Source: Mucilaginibacter sp.
GTDB taxonomy: Bacteria; Bacteroidota; Bacteroidia; Sphingobacteriales; Sphingobacteriaceae
Direction: 5' to 3'
Assembly: GCF_028288225.1 (NCBI RefSeq)
Contig: NZ_JAQBOC010000061.1
Coordinates: forward strand, 1-64,000
DNA: 64,000 nt
The first letter of the stretch is position 1. Every line of letters begins with the position of its first letter. This document shows, in pieces, positions 1 through 11,350 of this stretch. The notes below the pieces were generated by a model. The model was not told the origin of the DNA and did not search any database. It saw nothing but the letters and a program-made list of their open reading frames with translations. A program made the translations under genes and the position numbers.

Positions 1-566
1 AGCGAGACCTGGGCGAACCTAAAATAAAAGGACTTGAACTTAAGATAAACGGCGGCCGCGTGCAAAGCAATGTCCGGGATACCAGCATTCAAGTATTTGA
101 TCTTATACCTTATACGAGTTATTTGATCGAACTAAATCCCAACAGTTTTGACAATATTGCATGGCAGCTGAAAAAAAGTATGTTTAAACTTACTATTGAT
201 CCTAATAAAGTGAAGCTGCTTGAAATACCCGTTAAGGTAAGCGGAGAAGCTTCAGGAATGGTTTATGGATGTTCTCGTGACTTGATCGGACAGGATCGAA
301 TTGTTATTGATTTTTACCAGGGTTCCAGACTTGTTGGAAAAACTATTACAGAAAGTGATGGTAACTTTAGTTTTCTCGGTCTTCTTCCGGGAACCTATAC
401 CGCATGCGTTGACCCGGAACAATTAAACAAATTAAAGATGAGAGCATTTCCATCTTCAGTACCCTTTAAGGTTAAAGTAAAAACAGATGGTGACGTGGTG
501 AATAACATTAATTTTAAGCTTGAGCGATTAGTGGATAGAAGTGCAACACCAGCAATAAGTAAATGA
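1..566 (+). CDS. C-terminal part of a large surface/usher-like protein with a CnaB/SdrD-type carboxypeptidase-regulatory-like beta-sandwich; 5' end outside the window
   Basis: Frame is open upstream of the GTG listed at 60 back to position 3 (RDLGEPKIKGLELKINGGRV...). Contains GKTITESDGNFSFLGLLPGTYTACVDPEQL, typical of carboxypeptidase regulatory-like/SdrD-B folds. Confidence 0.7.
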   Translation, partial: RDLGEPKIKGLELKINGGRVQSNVRDTSIQVFDLIPYTSYLIELNPNSFDNIAWQLKKSMFKLTIDPNKVKLLEIPVKVSGEASGMVYGCSRDLIGQDRIVIDFYQGSRLVGKTITESDGNFSFLGLLPGTYTACVDPEQLNKLKMRAFPSSVPFKVKVKTDGDVVNNINFKLERLVDRSATPAISK

Positions 567-1468
567 AAGTACGCTTGCCTACGCTCTTATTCGAGTTGTT
601 CAAACCATAATTATATTCTAAAAAGGTGTAACCTACAACGACGTTTTACGTACTATTGGTTAATTTTCGCCAATTTAATAACTATAATTTAAATAACTAA
701 TTTTAGTGCAAATCATGGAGTTGACTATGGCTATCTCTTCGCCACCGGCATTTGAGTTTTTTGTTGAACCGTTTTTATTCAGGTTCGCTCCTTCTCCAAC
801 AACCACTCAGCTGGACCTTTCCGTGACTTTGTTTTTAGCGGAGGCGGGGCTCCAATGTTGCAGCTTTTTTCTTTCGCCGCCGTCTTCTCAATTTAATTTA
901 AGTGATTGCAAAAGTAAAATTTCCAGTCCGGAGTGGCCCTGCGGATACAGTATGTCGGGTCCCATTTGGGTGGTTTTTGGTGCAGATGGAAAGAATAACG
1001 TTATTTACGGTAATGATATAATATTCAAAAAAGATGGATACCAAACGCCACCTTTCAGCGGGATAATGGGTAGTTGGTCCTGGTAGATTCTTGACAGGTA
1101 AGTAATAATATTAGACATTTCAGAGCCATTAAGCAACATGTTCCGGAATTGGAAACAAATTGTTCCGGAACACTGTGACCATGCCAATAGTCTTAAATGC
1201 CGAATTTATCAATGATATACCTTACACAATTGACTAAACTTAGGGATGGAATCATATGGTCCAGTGTACCGAAATAGCCACTTTTAAAAAGCCGGTAGTC
1301 TTAAATCAGTTAAAAAGGAGTCGAAAAGTTTCCCATATGAGCTCATACACAACAAACATTTCCATCATTAAAAGAAAAGCCATACTGCCTAACTAACAAT
1401 CCTCAAAACAGTATGGTTAGTTGTTGGTTCTTACAAGGTTTTTTTTATGTCTTCCAAGCGCTCATAAT

Positions 1469-4400
1469 TTAAACTCCCCATGTTGTAATATCGTTTATAT
1501 TAAGGTATAAATAGCGCATTGTTAGCAGCGGCATTTTGTTGCCGTTTATTCCTGAATAAACAGAAATATCAAAGAAAAACTTCTTGTTAAACCCTTGCGG
1601 CATATAAGCATCATTCCATATTTTCATAGCTCCTGTTATTTCTTTTGCGATGGCAGCAAAATTGGTATCCTGGTTTGGGGGGATAGGTATTGATGGGGCA
1701 AGGAAAACAGGCAGGCTGATGTCAATACTATCCGGAGCATTTTGCAATGTATAGTTGTAAGAGATCTCGATTTTCATAGTGATGTCAAAAGGAATCTTTT
1801 GTCCCAGCAGGCCAATGAACATACCAGATATTTGCAGTTGCAAATCCTGCGGTTGTCTCGCTATATTATAATTATATTTCGGATCACTGTAATCCAATAA
1901 TGGAATTAACTTATTACCAAAGCTGATAAGTGGTGTCTGGTATACGAAATCATCGGCTGTTCTTATCCATTTGCCTGCCTTATCTTTTACTAAATTTTCA
2001 TTTCGTTTTACCTTAATGAATGAAAGCGCATTCTGGAAATTGATCACATCTACTTTAGACATAGAAACAGTTCGTTTAGTTATCACTTTTGATTCTTCTA
2101 CCGTCAGGTATTTGGTCGGGTCAACAAGTGATTGATAAGCGTATCTGTAGTCTCTGAGATCATTTACCAGCTTTAAATTATCCTGGGTAATTGTTTTGTA
2201 ACCTTCAATTTCAATAAGTGGAGGCACTAAGCCCGGTGTTTGATTATCCGCGGCAGATAAGGTTATGATCAGCTTTTGCTTATCTATTGGTTCCTCATTC
2301 TTTTCAGGACGTTCTATTACACTGAACAGGTAGTTGCCGCTATATATTTCTTTCAGACTGTTTGAGAAAAGCCTGAATCCTCCCTGCCATGCGTGGGCTA
2401 CTTTTTCTGTTATTTCTTGGAAAGACCTTAAGGCCGCTGCAGCTACCTTGTACTCAGGTGCGGCCCTGTCTGTTTTGGTAGTAACCGTTGTAAGCGATGC
2501 TATCAGGTCTTTGTGTATATCAGGATAGGTTGATATAAACTGTGCAAGGGTAGCGAATAAAGCTGCATTCACAGCCATAAAATTGACCGGCCCCGGGCGT
2601 AAATTAAACCTCATCTCAGAGTGTATCGTATCCTGCTGTGCATAGTGCTGGGTGTAATCGTAATCAAAGTCCCATTGCCTTGCAGTAGGTATCGTTACAG
2701 TATCATCCGAATTCGATTTTACACCTACCTGTGCTGTAAGTGAAGGTGGAGTAGGGTAGGCCCTTAGCACAATAGGCAGGTTTAATGCTTCAGTAGGAGT
2801 TAGGTTATTTACAGCCGGAACAATAACAAAATTCAGCCAGTCAGATGCTTCATATTCCTGTATCCCGTCTACTTGTGTTATATTATGCTCCAGGTGTGTT
2901 ACCTGGTATTGCAGATCTAATGGTATGAATGTTTGATTTTTCGGATTCTTTACTGTAAAGATGAAATTCAGATAAGAAGGCAACTTGTTGTCGTTAGTCA
3001 GCACAATCTTGCTGTTAGACAGGCTAAACCCATCATTTTTAGGCGTATCTCCTGACAGGCCCGCGTTAATTGCTCTTGTACCCTTCATGCTGCCATATAA
3101 TCTCGGATAACTTATTGCATTTTGCTCCTGGTTGGTCCAATCTACCGATACATCGATCGGATATTGAACTACTGCTGATACCGCATAAAAATCAGATAAG
3201 CGTATCAGCATTTGTTGTTTGAATTTATCTCTTGCTGTTGTATTATCTCCGGTATATCCAAAGAGAACGGGCTCTAAGTAATTAGCCAGCGATCCTGCTA
3301 ATGATTTTTTGCTATTGATAATTGATAACAGCAAGTCTTCTTTTTTAGGATTTTGCGGATCATCTTTGTACAATTTTGATATCCAGAATGTAGCGTTGAC
3401 ATAAGCCGGGTTCAGTAAGTCATCTATAGAAAGCAGGAATTGTCTGCCCCATGCATCCATATCTATGCCAGAGAACGTTTTCTTAGCTACATTAGGGTCG
3501 TTCCAGTCAATTCCCTGCGCGGTTACGTATGGATAAATGTTTATGTTCGGGTACCCTTCTAATTGTGTAGAGATAGGCCTGGCAGCATATACGGTTGCAT
3601 TCTTGTCGTCTTTTTTATAGAATATACCTTTAGCCCCTTCTTTCAGCGCCCATCTTACTATCCATATTCCTTTGCTATCGCGTTTGTATTCATTAGGATT
3701 TGCGCCCGAAGCAGTAGCTATTTTCAATACCAGGTCATCATACTTGAAGATGGTTTCGAATATACCCGCAAATACTTGCAGATTCATTGCGTCATCTGTA
3801 GATGAAGATTGAGGATTAATACTGCAAATAGCTTCATATACAGCATTATCGTCAAGAAAATCATCGTGCACACGTACAATATCCCTGTATATACCTACTG
3901 ATACCAGCAATTCAAAAATGTTATTCATGTTCAGGGTAGCGCAGATCGCTTTAGATAACGGCGCTTTTATAACAGGTTTCTGATTAGCATCCCATTTTAT
4001 GGTGCCGGCAATTAATTGATCAAGGTAAATATAAATATCGCTTATAAAGACCAATATACGCTGCACCTGTGCGTCCGGCAGCATATTATCCGTATCGGTG
4101 GTTAATGTGGTAGAAAGTGTGAACCGAACGTCACTTTTCTTCTGGCCTGGATTTGCAGGTTCAGGAGCATATAATTGGTTCAACTGGTAATATACTTTCT
4201 GGTATACCTCTCTGTCGCCGATCGCATTTTGTTTCCAGATAGGCGTGCTATCCGTTGTGCCCGGGCGAACCATGCTTAGTGAAGGGTCGTAGCGCGAATT
4301 ATCAAAAACAACGTCTACCAATAATTGACGGTTATTAGATGAGTTGTCAAAACGATAGTTGGTGGTAATACCCGGCCATTGGTCTATGCCCAATAAAGTA

Positions 4401-7400
4401 TCAGTATATCCTACTTGTATAGGTTGTTTATTTAAGGTGACGGTCGGGTCAATATCAGGATCAGTAAATGTATTTTGGATACGGTTACCATAAGTATCCT
4501 GCCAGTCAAGGAATAATTGGGCATAACCACTGATACCTGCATAAGGATTATTGGCAGCAGCAGGGAGGTTAGGCTTATCAACTATCGGGTTGTATTTGGC
4601 ATAGCTATGTATCTTTACCACCTGTTCATAAGGCCAAATGCCAGGGTCATCATTACTTGTTTTTGCTCCAGCATTTTGGTCGGTTTTGTTGCTCTTTAAT
4701 GGTCCTACAGGCAAGCCGAAATCTGACAGCTTAAAGTCTGCATTGTCGCTGGACGCGTAAGTAAGCAATTGATATTCATTTTGCAACGATTTTTCTGCAT
4801 AGTCTGGTGGTAACGGCTGCCCCGCAGTGATAGCTGGTACAACGCCCGGATAATTTCTATTTAACTTAAAACCAATATTGCCCTGCGGTACTACTTCTTT
4901 ATAATCAAGTACCTGATCTCTTACCGTTATATTGCCAGTCTTGAAGATATTGGCTTTACGGTCATTATAAAATGCCAAAGCCTCAATGGTAACGAAATAG
5001 TAGCCGGCAATGTTTTGCATTGTATTTCCTTGCGCTGCAGTATCGGATATTACATATTGAAGATTTGGTATGCGAAGCAATGTCCAGATGGCCAGGTTAT
5101 CAAAATTTGGCACTTCCGGGTTGAACGCCTTGACGGCATCAGGTGTTACGCCAAAGTAACTGGCAATGGTTGCTAATGTTTTTCCCGGTTTCCTTTGTTC
5201 AGGACGCACCTCATACCTGATATTCTTAATATCGAGCGTAACACCATTTGATAATAGCGCAGTCGCATTTACCAATGCAATTTCGCTTATTGCTGCGTTG
5301 TATTTGTTACTTATTGATAGGATTGTATCATCGGCCTTTACCGGGTAGCTGATATCGTTTTCTTCAGAGCGTGACGCAACAATATCTGCCGACGGATCTA
5401 TTTGATCGCCGGTCACCACACTGTTCATATAATTATATAGCGGTATCTCAGTGTTTTTGATCGTATTTGCCTTATAGGTTATTAAGATAGAGATCGTTGC
5501 ATTACCATCACGGTCAAACAGTACATCAGCCAGCGCATTATTATTTACTTTCTCCTGGTAATATAAATAATAACCACCTGAGCGCACCACGCTGCATTCC
5601 CATAGTAATTTGATGAAATCATATTTACTATTAATAACACCGCTCGGATGTTCTATGGCCGCAGCTTTTAGCAATGGCTTCGCAAACTGTACCGGGTTAG
5701 TATCTGTTGAAAGGTTAACCTGTGTAAGGAACATATTCACATTATCAGGACCGTCGGTTAGGTAGCCTTTTGCATCAGCAGCAGTTGGGTTAGGCTGGTA
5801 CAGCAGACTTATCTGGTCTATTATATTATCATTGCCAGTTGGCATAGCCGAGAGCAGTTTTTCAAGCAATGCAGTTCCGGCTTCGTCACTGCCTATGACT
5901 TCATAGGTATTGGCTCTCATGGCTGAAGCAGCTTTTTCTGCTGCAGGCACTCTCTTTATGCTCACATCAATTACGGTGGAATAACCATAGAAATTGCCTG
6001 GGGTAAATTCAAGCATATTTTTTCCTGCACTGAATTTTCCGATTTGTAAACTCATTAGCGGAGCCGCTGAAATTTTTTGTGCTAATAAACTTAACAGTGC
6101 AGGTGTAAAGGTCCATATGATAGGCGAAGGACTGGCCAGTTTTTGCTGGTCAGAACGTTTATCATAAGGTAATACAAAAGGATTGCTGGCGGTTCGTAAT
6201 TGGTAATAATTCTGGAATGAATAACTGCCTGACAGTTTATCTACCGGCGAAATAATGCTCAGGTCTTTTATGGAAGGCCTAAGTTTGGTATTTCTGGCAA
6301 AGGCAGCTACTGCATTTACTACATCTATATCTACAGGTTTCAATATCGCAGCAAGGTCATCTCCGCCACCAAACGATATATAAGTACAGCCATTTCTTTT
6401 CAGCGTTATTTTATAAGCATCCGTATTCTTCATATCAGGCAGCGGGAATTGCTGTCCTGTTATACTCCACATAGAGCAATCTTTCGCTGTTCCGGTCACC
6501 CATTGTGGTGTAACTGAATCTGCAAATGAGATACCGCTAAGCGGCAAACGCAGTCCGTGCATCTGATACCTGGCTATCATACCGGCAATTTGTGCACTTT
6601 TGCCCTGCGATGATAACATACCGAAGATATCCTCAGTGCCGATGGTTTGCAGCGCTGTTATTACAAGGTATTTATCATCTTCTTTGCCGGCAACAAAAAT
6701 ATTTTCGATAGATGTATTCTTAGGCTCGTTGGCTAATGTGTCCACATCCGTATTATAGAGGGACAATATTTTTTGGAAATTATCATTCTCTTTGAGTTTA
6801 TAACTCACTGTAGGAATACTGATAGTAGCAAGCGGCCGAAGAATATTGTTTAATTTCTGGAAATCTGCATTGTTAGCCAGGGTATTTATATCGGTTTTCA
6901 AACTTCCAGCCAAACTGGTCAAAGTATCTGCCGAAACAATGGTCCACTCATTACCCAACAACTGTACTTTCACTCCGGCGGCTAAAATATTATGGACTGT
7001 GGCGTTTAATAAAACAACAGCGCTTGGTGTTAATGCATACAATGGTTGAGTTGCGATGGAATTAAAGGAGTCATTTACTTTTATGTTGTATGATTGACTG
7101 TTAACGGTGATAATCTTATCTTTAGTAAGCGCATGTGTTTTATTGGCACTGATCACCTGGCTGGCAGTTAAATTACCCGGTTGAATAGCGTTTGCCCAAG
7201 TTAAAATTGTCTGGATGTCCTCACCGCCTTTTAATTCATAGCGGTAGTTTTGTGCAGCGTCGATGCTGTCTTGTATTACCTGCCTGGCCGTGAGCAGGAA
7301 ATAGTCCTGGAAGATGTATTGGCTCAATGGGGTTTTATCAAGCGTACCTCTTATTGCCTTAGCTTTAGGTGCATTGCCTGTTTCTTTTTGTACCTGTACC

Positions 7401-10400
7401 GCTAATTGATTAAAATAATCTGAGAGTGCCTTCAGGTAATTATCATCAGCAAATGAATAATTATTAAAGGTTACTGCATACTGTGGTGCATCATTTAGCG
7501 AAGTATCCAGGCCAAATACCGGCGGCATCGGGAACACGGTTGCATTAATATTTCCGGATAACGGGAATGCAGTAATAGTTAATTGGTTTTGGAGAAAATC
7601 CGAGAGATCCGTATAAGGTATCGTATATCCCTTTACCGATAGTGCTGCGTAAATTGCTTTTAGGGTTTGAACGGGTATCCTTGCAAAATCAGGTATGTTA
7701 GATTCTGGTGTTGCAGCAGTAATTAACCACTTAAATAGATTCTCAATGATATTGTCAAACGACGTTTTCCCAACATCGGTGGCTCTACTATCTCCCTTAA
7801 TGATTACCGGGCTATCTACAAACATCATGGAAACATAGGAAGCTTGTACAGTATTGGTATTGTTTTCACTATTTACAGCCAGATGAGGCGTGAAATATAT
7901 TTTTACGGCATTATTAGCCTGCTTCGGAAATGGTCTGAACTTGAGTTGTATTTGTTGTGCAGACAAGTTGGCATTTGCGCGCAACATATGTTTAGGAGCT
8001 GCAAGGCAACTCCATGGTGCATCCTGAGTATGATCGCTGCCCAATTGGAATGTTTCATTTATAGTGGTGCTGAATGAGAAATCGATGGATATAGAGAACA
8101 ATCCAAAATCAATAGAAATAGAAACTGCAACAGATACACCCGCAGAGATAGCAAATATGATGGCTTTATAAGATTCATAAGTGATGCGTGCCATTACATA
8201 TACAGTAAGGCTCACAGAAGCTTTTACAATTGCAAAATCTACGGTGCCGTATAGTTTACCAAGGATGCCTAATGTTCCCTGTAATTTAAAATAGTAAGAC
8301 TTTTGAACATCTGAGGGATTATCCCCAGGGCCTATGGCATTAGTATAGGGTAGCCATGTGGCTATCACACCTTCTACGATCCCTACGACAGTTACACTAA
8401 AGCCCGCTTTCAAAATCCCCTTATCAATATAGCGGCCTATACCTAACTGCATACCGATACCGAATATCAGCACAGGATCAAACTGACCACAGTTTGCATT
8501 AGGCACATCGTTTGATGTTGCGCTGCTTAGCTTGCCAAAATACAATCCGCCCGACCCCATCACGGGCACACCAAGAATAATTCCCTGTACAGTAAATGAA
8601 CGGGAGAAATCCATATTGTAAGGGAACCCTATATCTACTTTAAAGTCGCCGTTGGTATAAATCTGCAAAGCTACCACAGGCAATACCACAGACACCGCGC
8701 CAAAATCCAAATAACGCATCGCATTTGGTAGTGTCAGTTCCATTTGGTACACACCGACCGAATCAGATATTTTGCGATATAGGATTTCAAATTTTAGTCC
8801 GGCAAATATTTTTGCTTTCTCACCATTCATTTCTATACGCAATCCGTATAGCTCAGGGTCTGCAAATACAACGGACAGATCAATAGTATATTGGTCTCCT
8901 ACCTTCAATATACCAAAGTTGGTAGCAAAGAGCCAGCCATTATCAGCTTTAAAAGTCGGTTGCCCAGGCCCGCCAATAGGTATGGCATCACCAACTGGTG
9001 TGTTCAGCGTTTTTATTGCTTTTATTACTTCAGGTATGGTTTTAAATTTATCTGCTCCTATTGATACCCTTTGTCCTAATGCCAAAGCACGCAGGTCAAA
9101 ATAGGCATTGCCCCGTCCCGGCACCTTTGGCATGTTCTGCACATCCTGCGGTTTATTCTTCCCAAATCGATCATTATCCCCTATCTCCTTGCCCAGGAAT
9201 CTGCCTTTTATAGACAGTGTCATTTTTTTGTCTTTATTATTATTACCAAGCTCTAATGTAGTAATGGTGATAAAGCCAAGATTTATTTCGCTCGGTAGTG
9301 TATAGGTTACGCCAACACTCTTCGTGTCAAGGTCAAATGTGATACCGAATCCTTTTAGACTAATGTCGTTCAATATCGTCCATGGCGCCTCCAGTTTAAA
9401 ATTGTGCACACCGATCACATTCATAATATTGATCAGCAATTCGCCTAGAGTCAGATCTCCGATCTTCAAGCTTATTTCCCGCTTCTTTTCTGTTATCGAA
9501 TATTCAGCAATAAATTTTTCCCAGAATATGAAGTTGAGTATTTTATTATCCTTATCAAACCTGTATTGAATACCTACTTTTAGGTTAGAGAAGCCCGGAA
9601 ATTCAAACACACCCTTTATTGATCCCGAGAAGGTGCTGGATTGGTATTTTATATCTACCGCTGCTGTTACATTTACTTTTGGCAAAGGCCCAAACTGAAA
9701 GGTCCATTTTCCGTCTGTACGTGCGGCAAAAGAATAACTCGTCGTATTATCAGACTTATCAATGGTGAATCCTATATCCGTTACACCAAGATTTGACGGG
9801 AATATTTCTGTAGGCATTACCACATTCAATGGCTTCAGTAATTGATTTACGATTGCCTTCAGGTCAATTACAGCTCCCGGTTGTGTCGCTGCAACAAATT
9901 TCCAGCCGGTAGCGTCTTCCTCTTTTGTTGCCGACAGATCAAAAGGTAGGCTAACAAGGGTGACCTTACCTTTTATCTCACCAAAAATAAAACGGTTGGA
10001 GTTTAAGGGATTTTTAATGGTCAGGTCAATAGCTGGATTGGATATTTCTAAAACATCTTTTAGAATCGTCCATTCTAATTCTGCCTGCACATTCACTTTT
10101 ATAAAGGAGACAGTTCGGTTAGATGGATTAAATGATACTGTAAATTCTTCAAGGTTGAGGCTTTTGAAATCAAAGACATCTTTTGGTAAACCTATTGCCT
10201 GGGTATTGAGCCCGCCTGGTATATTAGTGTTATCTAAGGCTGCTATATCATTTATACTCGCATCAGTAGTGCCGGCCGAAACAGATAATTGCCAATCATT
10301 ATTTCCCGGCGGAATTATAACATCTACTCCAAAATTCAGTGCGTTAGAAAAAACATAATGTCCTGTTATCAGCGTATTAATAAGGCGTTTGTTGTTCTGC

Positions 10401-11317
10401 CAGCTTATATTAAATGTTATACCTGTATTAATTATTTTGAATTTTCCGGGCACCACATCCCATGGTTCTACCGAACCGAGATCTAAAAATAAGGAACTGA
10501 TTTTAGCCTGGGTAGGATCAAATACTACCTGCAATTGTTTTACACTAAATAGGTTGCCGATCTTTACCACAGCATCAGGTAATATCGAGAAGAGATTTAC
10601 ACCTAAGAATAATTTCACAAGGTCTGCAAGGCCCTGCACCAAGGGCGTAGAGGAGCCAAATGTAAGTATCCATATATTCTTAGTGCTTTGTGTGCTTACC
10701 GGCACTACTAGCTCAACAGTAAGATTTGTTTTTCCTAATGCAAGTGTTCCTATTAACTGAAACTGTACATCTTGATTAGTTACCCCTGGAATCTGCGTGA
10801 TGATAAGACCAAAACCGAGATTAGTAAGCGACAGGCCAAATGCCGATATTAGACTTATATTCAGATCAGAACTGTCGCACAGCATGTTCAGTGTGAATGT
10901 GCTCGTATCTACTTTAAGATTTGTATTATTAAATAATCCTTTCGGGAATATAGCAGGATCAGAAACTTTGTCCAGGGCTATCAGTCCCTGGTTTACGAGC
11001 ATAACTATAGAAATATTATTTAATTTCCCTGAAAAGGCGGACTGGTATTTATCTGTTCCGATTTCAGTAAATGTCCATTGAATGGTACTATCGGCATCAA
11101 ATAACGAAGTCTGTGCATCTGCTATATTTATAGTATTGCCTGTTACCGTTACTTTGTCCGCGCTAAGCCCTCTCAGCCTAATAGACGACAGCTTCACATA
11201 GCCTAATGCGATGCCAATACTTTCGCATTTGATGGGAAAATCGTCAGGAAAATTAAGCACACCACCCTGGGCTGTAATGGTATCTTTTAGTTTCTGTGCA
11301 ATGCTGTTAATATCCAT
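1469..11317 (-). CDS. Giant (3282 aa) beta-strand-rich protein with repeated amphipathic modules in the N-terminal third and several LysM-like modules mid/C-terminally
   Basis: Single uninterrupted ORF of 9.8 kb. LysM-like segments such as YPVKADDTILSISNKYNAAISEIALVNATALL and TLATIASYFGVTPDAVKAFNPEVPNFDNLAIWTLLRIP. Possibly DUF6603-like, not verified. Confidence 0.9.
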   Translation of the reverse strand: MDINSIAQKLKDTITAQGGVLNFPDDFPIKCESIGIALGYVKLSSIRLRGLSADKVTVTGNTINIADAQTSLFDADSTIQWTFTEIGTDKYQSAFSGKLNNISIVMLVNQGLIALDKVSDPAIFPKGLFNNTNLKVDTSTFTLNMLCDSSDLNISLISAFGLSLTNLGFGLIITQIPGVTNQDVQFQLIGTLALGKTNLTVELVVPVSTQSTKNIWILTFGSSTPLVQGLADLVKLFLGVNLFSILPDAVVKIGNLFSVKQLQVVFDPTQAKISSLFLDLGSVEPWDVVPGKFKIINTGITFNISWQNNKRLINTLITGHYVFSNALNFGVDVIIPPGNNDWQLSVSAGTTDASINDIAALDNTNIPGGLNTQAIGLPKDVFDFKSLNLEEFTVSFNPSNRTVSFIKVNVQAELEWTILKDVLEISNPAIDLTIKNPLNSNRFIFGEIKGKVTLVSLPFDLSATKEEDATGWKFVAATQPGAVIDLKAIVNQLLKPLNVVMPTEIFPSNLGVTDIGFTIDKSDNTTSYSFAARTDGKWTFQFGPLPKVNVTAAVDIKYQSSTFSGSIKGVFEFPGFSNLKVGIQYRFDKDNKILNFIFWEKFIAEYSITEKKREISLKIGDLTLGELLINIMNVIGVHNFKLEAPWTILNDISLKGFGITFDLDTKSVGVTYTLPSEINLGFITITTLELGNNNKDKKMTLSIKGRFLGKEIGDNDRFGKNKPQDVQNMPKVPGRGNAYFDLRALALGQRVSIGADKFKTIPEVIKAIKTLNTPVGDAIPIGGPGQPTFKADNGWLFATNFGILKVGDQYTIDLSVVFADPELYGLRIEMNGEKAKIFAGLKFEILYRKISDSVGVYQMELTLPNAMRYLDFGAVSVVLPVVALQIYTNGDFKVDIGFPYNMDFSRSFTVQGIILGVPVMGSGGLYFGKLSSATSNDVPNANCGQFDPVLIFGIGMQLGIGRYIDKGILKAGFSVTVVGIVEGVIATWLPYTNAIGPGDNPSDVQKSYYFKLQGTLGILGKLYGTVDFAIVKASVSLTVYVMARITYESYKAIIFAISAGVSVAVSISIDFGLFSISIDFSFSTTINETFQLGSDHTQDAPWSCLAAPKHMLRANANLSAQQIQLKFRPFPKQANNAVKIYFTPHLAVNSENNTNTVQASYVSMMFVDSPVIIKGDSRATDVGKTSFDNIIENLFKWLITAATPESNIPDFARIPVQTLKAIYAALSVKGYTIPYTDLSDFLQNQLTITAFPLSGNINATVFPMPPVFGLDTSLNDAPQYAVTFNNYSFADDNYLKALSDYFNQLAVQVQKETGNAPKAKAIRGTLDKTPLSQYIFQDYFLLTARQVIQDSIDAAQNYRYELKGGEDIQTILTWANAIQPGNLTASQVISANKTHALTKDKIITVNSQSYNIKVNDSFNSIATQPLYALTPSAVVLLNATVHNILAAGVKVQLLGNEWTIVSADTLTSLAGSLKTDINTLANNADFQKLNNILRPLATISIPTVSYKLKENDNFQKILSLYNTDVDTLANEPKNTSIENIFVAGKEDDKYLVITALQTIGTEDIFGMLSSQGKSAQIAGMIARYQMHGLRLPLSGISFADSVTPQWVTGTAKDCSMWSITGQQFPLPDMKNTDAYKITLKRNGCTYISFGGGDDLAAILKPVDIDVVNAVAAFARNTKLRPSIKDLSIISPVDKLSGSYSFQNYYQLRTASNPFVLPYDKRSDQQKLASPSPIIWTFTPALLSLLAQKISAAPLMSLQIGKFSAGKNMLEFTPGNFYGYSTVIDVSIKRVPAAEKAASAMRANTYEVIGSDEAGTALLEKLLSAMPTGNDNIIDQISLLYQPNPTAADAKGYLTDGPDNVNMFLTQVNLSTDTNPVQFAKPLLKAAAIEHPSGVINSKYDFIKLLWECSVVRSGGYYLYYQEKVNNNALADVLFDRDGNATISILITYKANTIKNTEIPLYNYMNSVVTGDQIDPSADIVASRSEENDISYPVKADDTILSISNKYNAAISEIALVNATALLSNGVTLDIKNIRYEVRPEQRKPGKTLATIASYFGVTPDAVKAFNPEVPNFDNLAIWTLLRIPNLQYVISDTAAQGNTMQNIAGYYFVTIEALAFYNDRKANIFKTGNITVRDQVLDYKEVVPQGNIGFKLNRNYPGVVPAITAGQPLPPDYAEKSLQNEYQLLTYASSDNADFKLSDFGLPVGPLKSNKTDQNAGAKTSNDDPGIWPYEQVVKIHSYAKYNPIVDKPNLPAAANNPYAGISGYAQLFLDWQDTYGNRIQNTFTDPDIDPTVTLNKQPIQVGYTDTLLGIDQWPGITTNYRFDNSSNNRQLLVDVVFDNSRYDPSLSMVRPGTTDSTPIWKQNAIGDREVYQKVYYQLNQLYAPEPANPGQKKSDVRFTLSTTLTTDTDNMLPDAQVQRILVFISDIYIYLDQLIAGTIKWDANQKPVIKAPLSKAICATLNMNNIFELLVSVGIYRDIVRVHDDFLDDNAVYEAICSINPQSSSTDDAMNLQVFAGIFETIFKYDDLVLKIATASGANPNEYKRDSKGIWIVRWALKEGAKGIFYKKDDKNATVYAARPISTQLEGYPNINIYPYVTAQGIDWNDPNVAKKTFSGIDMDAWGRQFLLSIDDLLNPAYVNATFWISKLYKDDPQNPKKEDLLLSIINSKKSLAGSLANYLEPVLFGYTGDNTTARDKFKQQMLIRLSDFYAVSAVVQYPIDVSVDWTNQEQNAISYPRLYGSMKGTRAINAGLSGDTPKNDGFSLSNSKIVLTNDNKLPSYLNFIFTVKNPKNQTFIPLDLQYQVTHLEHNITQVDGIQEYEASDWLNFVIVPAVNNLTPTEALNLPIVLRAYPTPPSLTAQVGVKSNSDDTVTIPTARQWDFDYDYTQHYAQQDTIHSEMRFNLRPGPVNFMAVNAALFATLAQFISTYPDIHKDLIASLTTVTTKTDRAAPEYKVAAAALRSFQEITEKVAHAWQGGFRLFSNSLKEIYSGNYLFSVIERPEKNEEPIDKQKLIITLSAADNQTPGLVPPLIEIEGYKTITQDNLKLVNDLRDYRYAYQSLVDPTKYLTVEESKVITKRTVSMSKVDVINFQNALSFIKVKRNENLVKDKAGKWIRTADDFVYQTPLISFGNKLIPLLDYSDPKYNYNIARQPQDLQLQISGMFIGLLGQKIPFDITMKIEISYNYTLQNAPDSIDISLPVFLAPSIPIPPNQDTNFAAIAKEITGAMKIWNDAYMPQGFNKKFFFDISVYSGINGNKMPLLTMRYLYLNINDITTWGV

Positions 11318-11350
11318 GGATTGTTTTTTATCACAAACTGATTTTGTGTT

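Noticed and set aside
706-1187. ORFs 706..1086 (+) and 1005..1187 (-)
   Set aside because: Unconvincing composition, no motif, overlapping opposite frames; treated as intergenic.
2334-11081. Numerous plus-strand ORFs (60-132 aa) inside the 1469-11317 gene
   Set aside because: Antisense shadows of a single 9.8-kb coding frame; no recognisable domains and biased composition.
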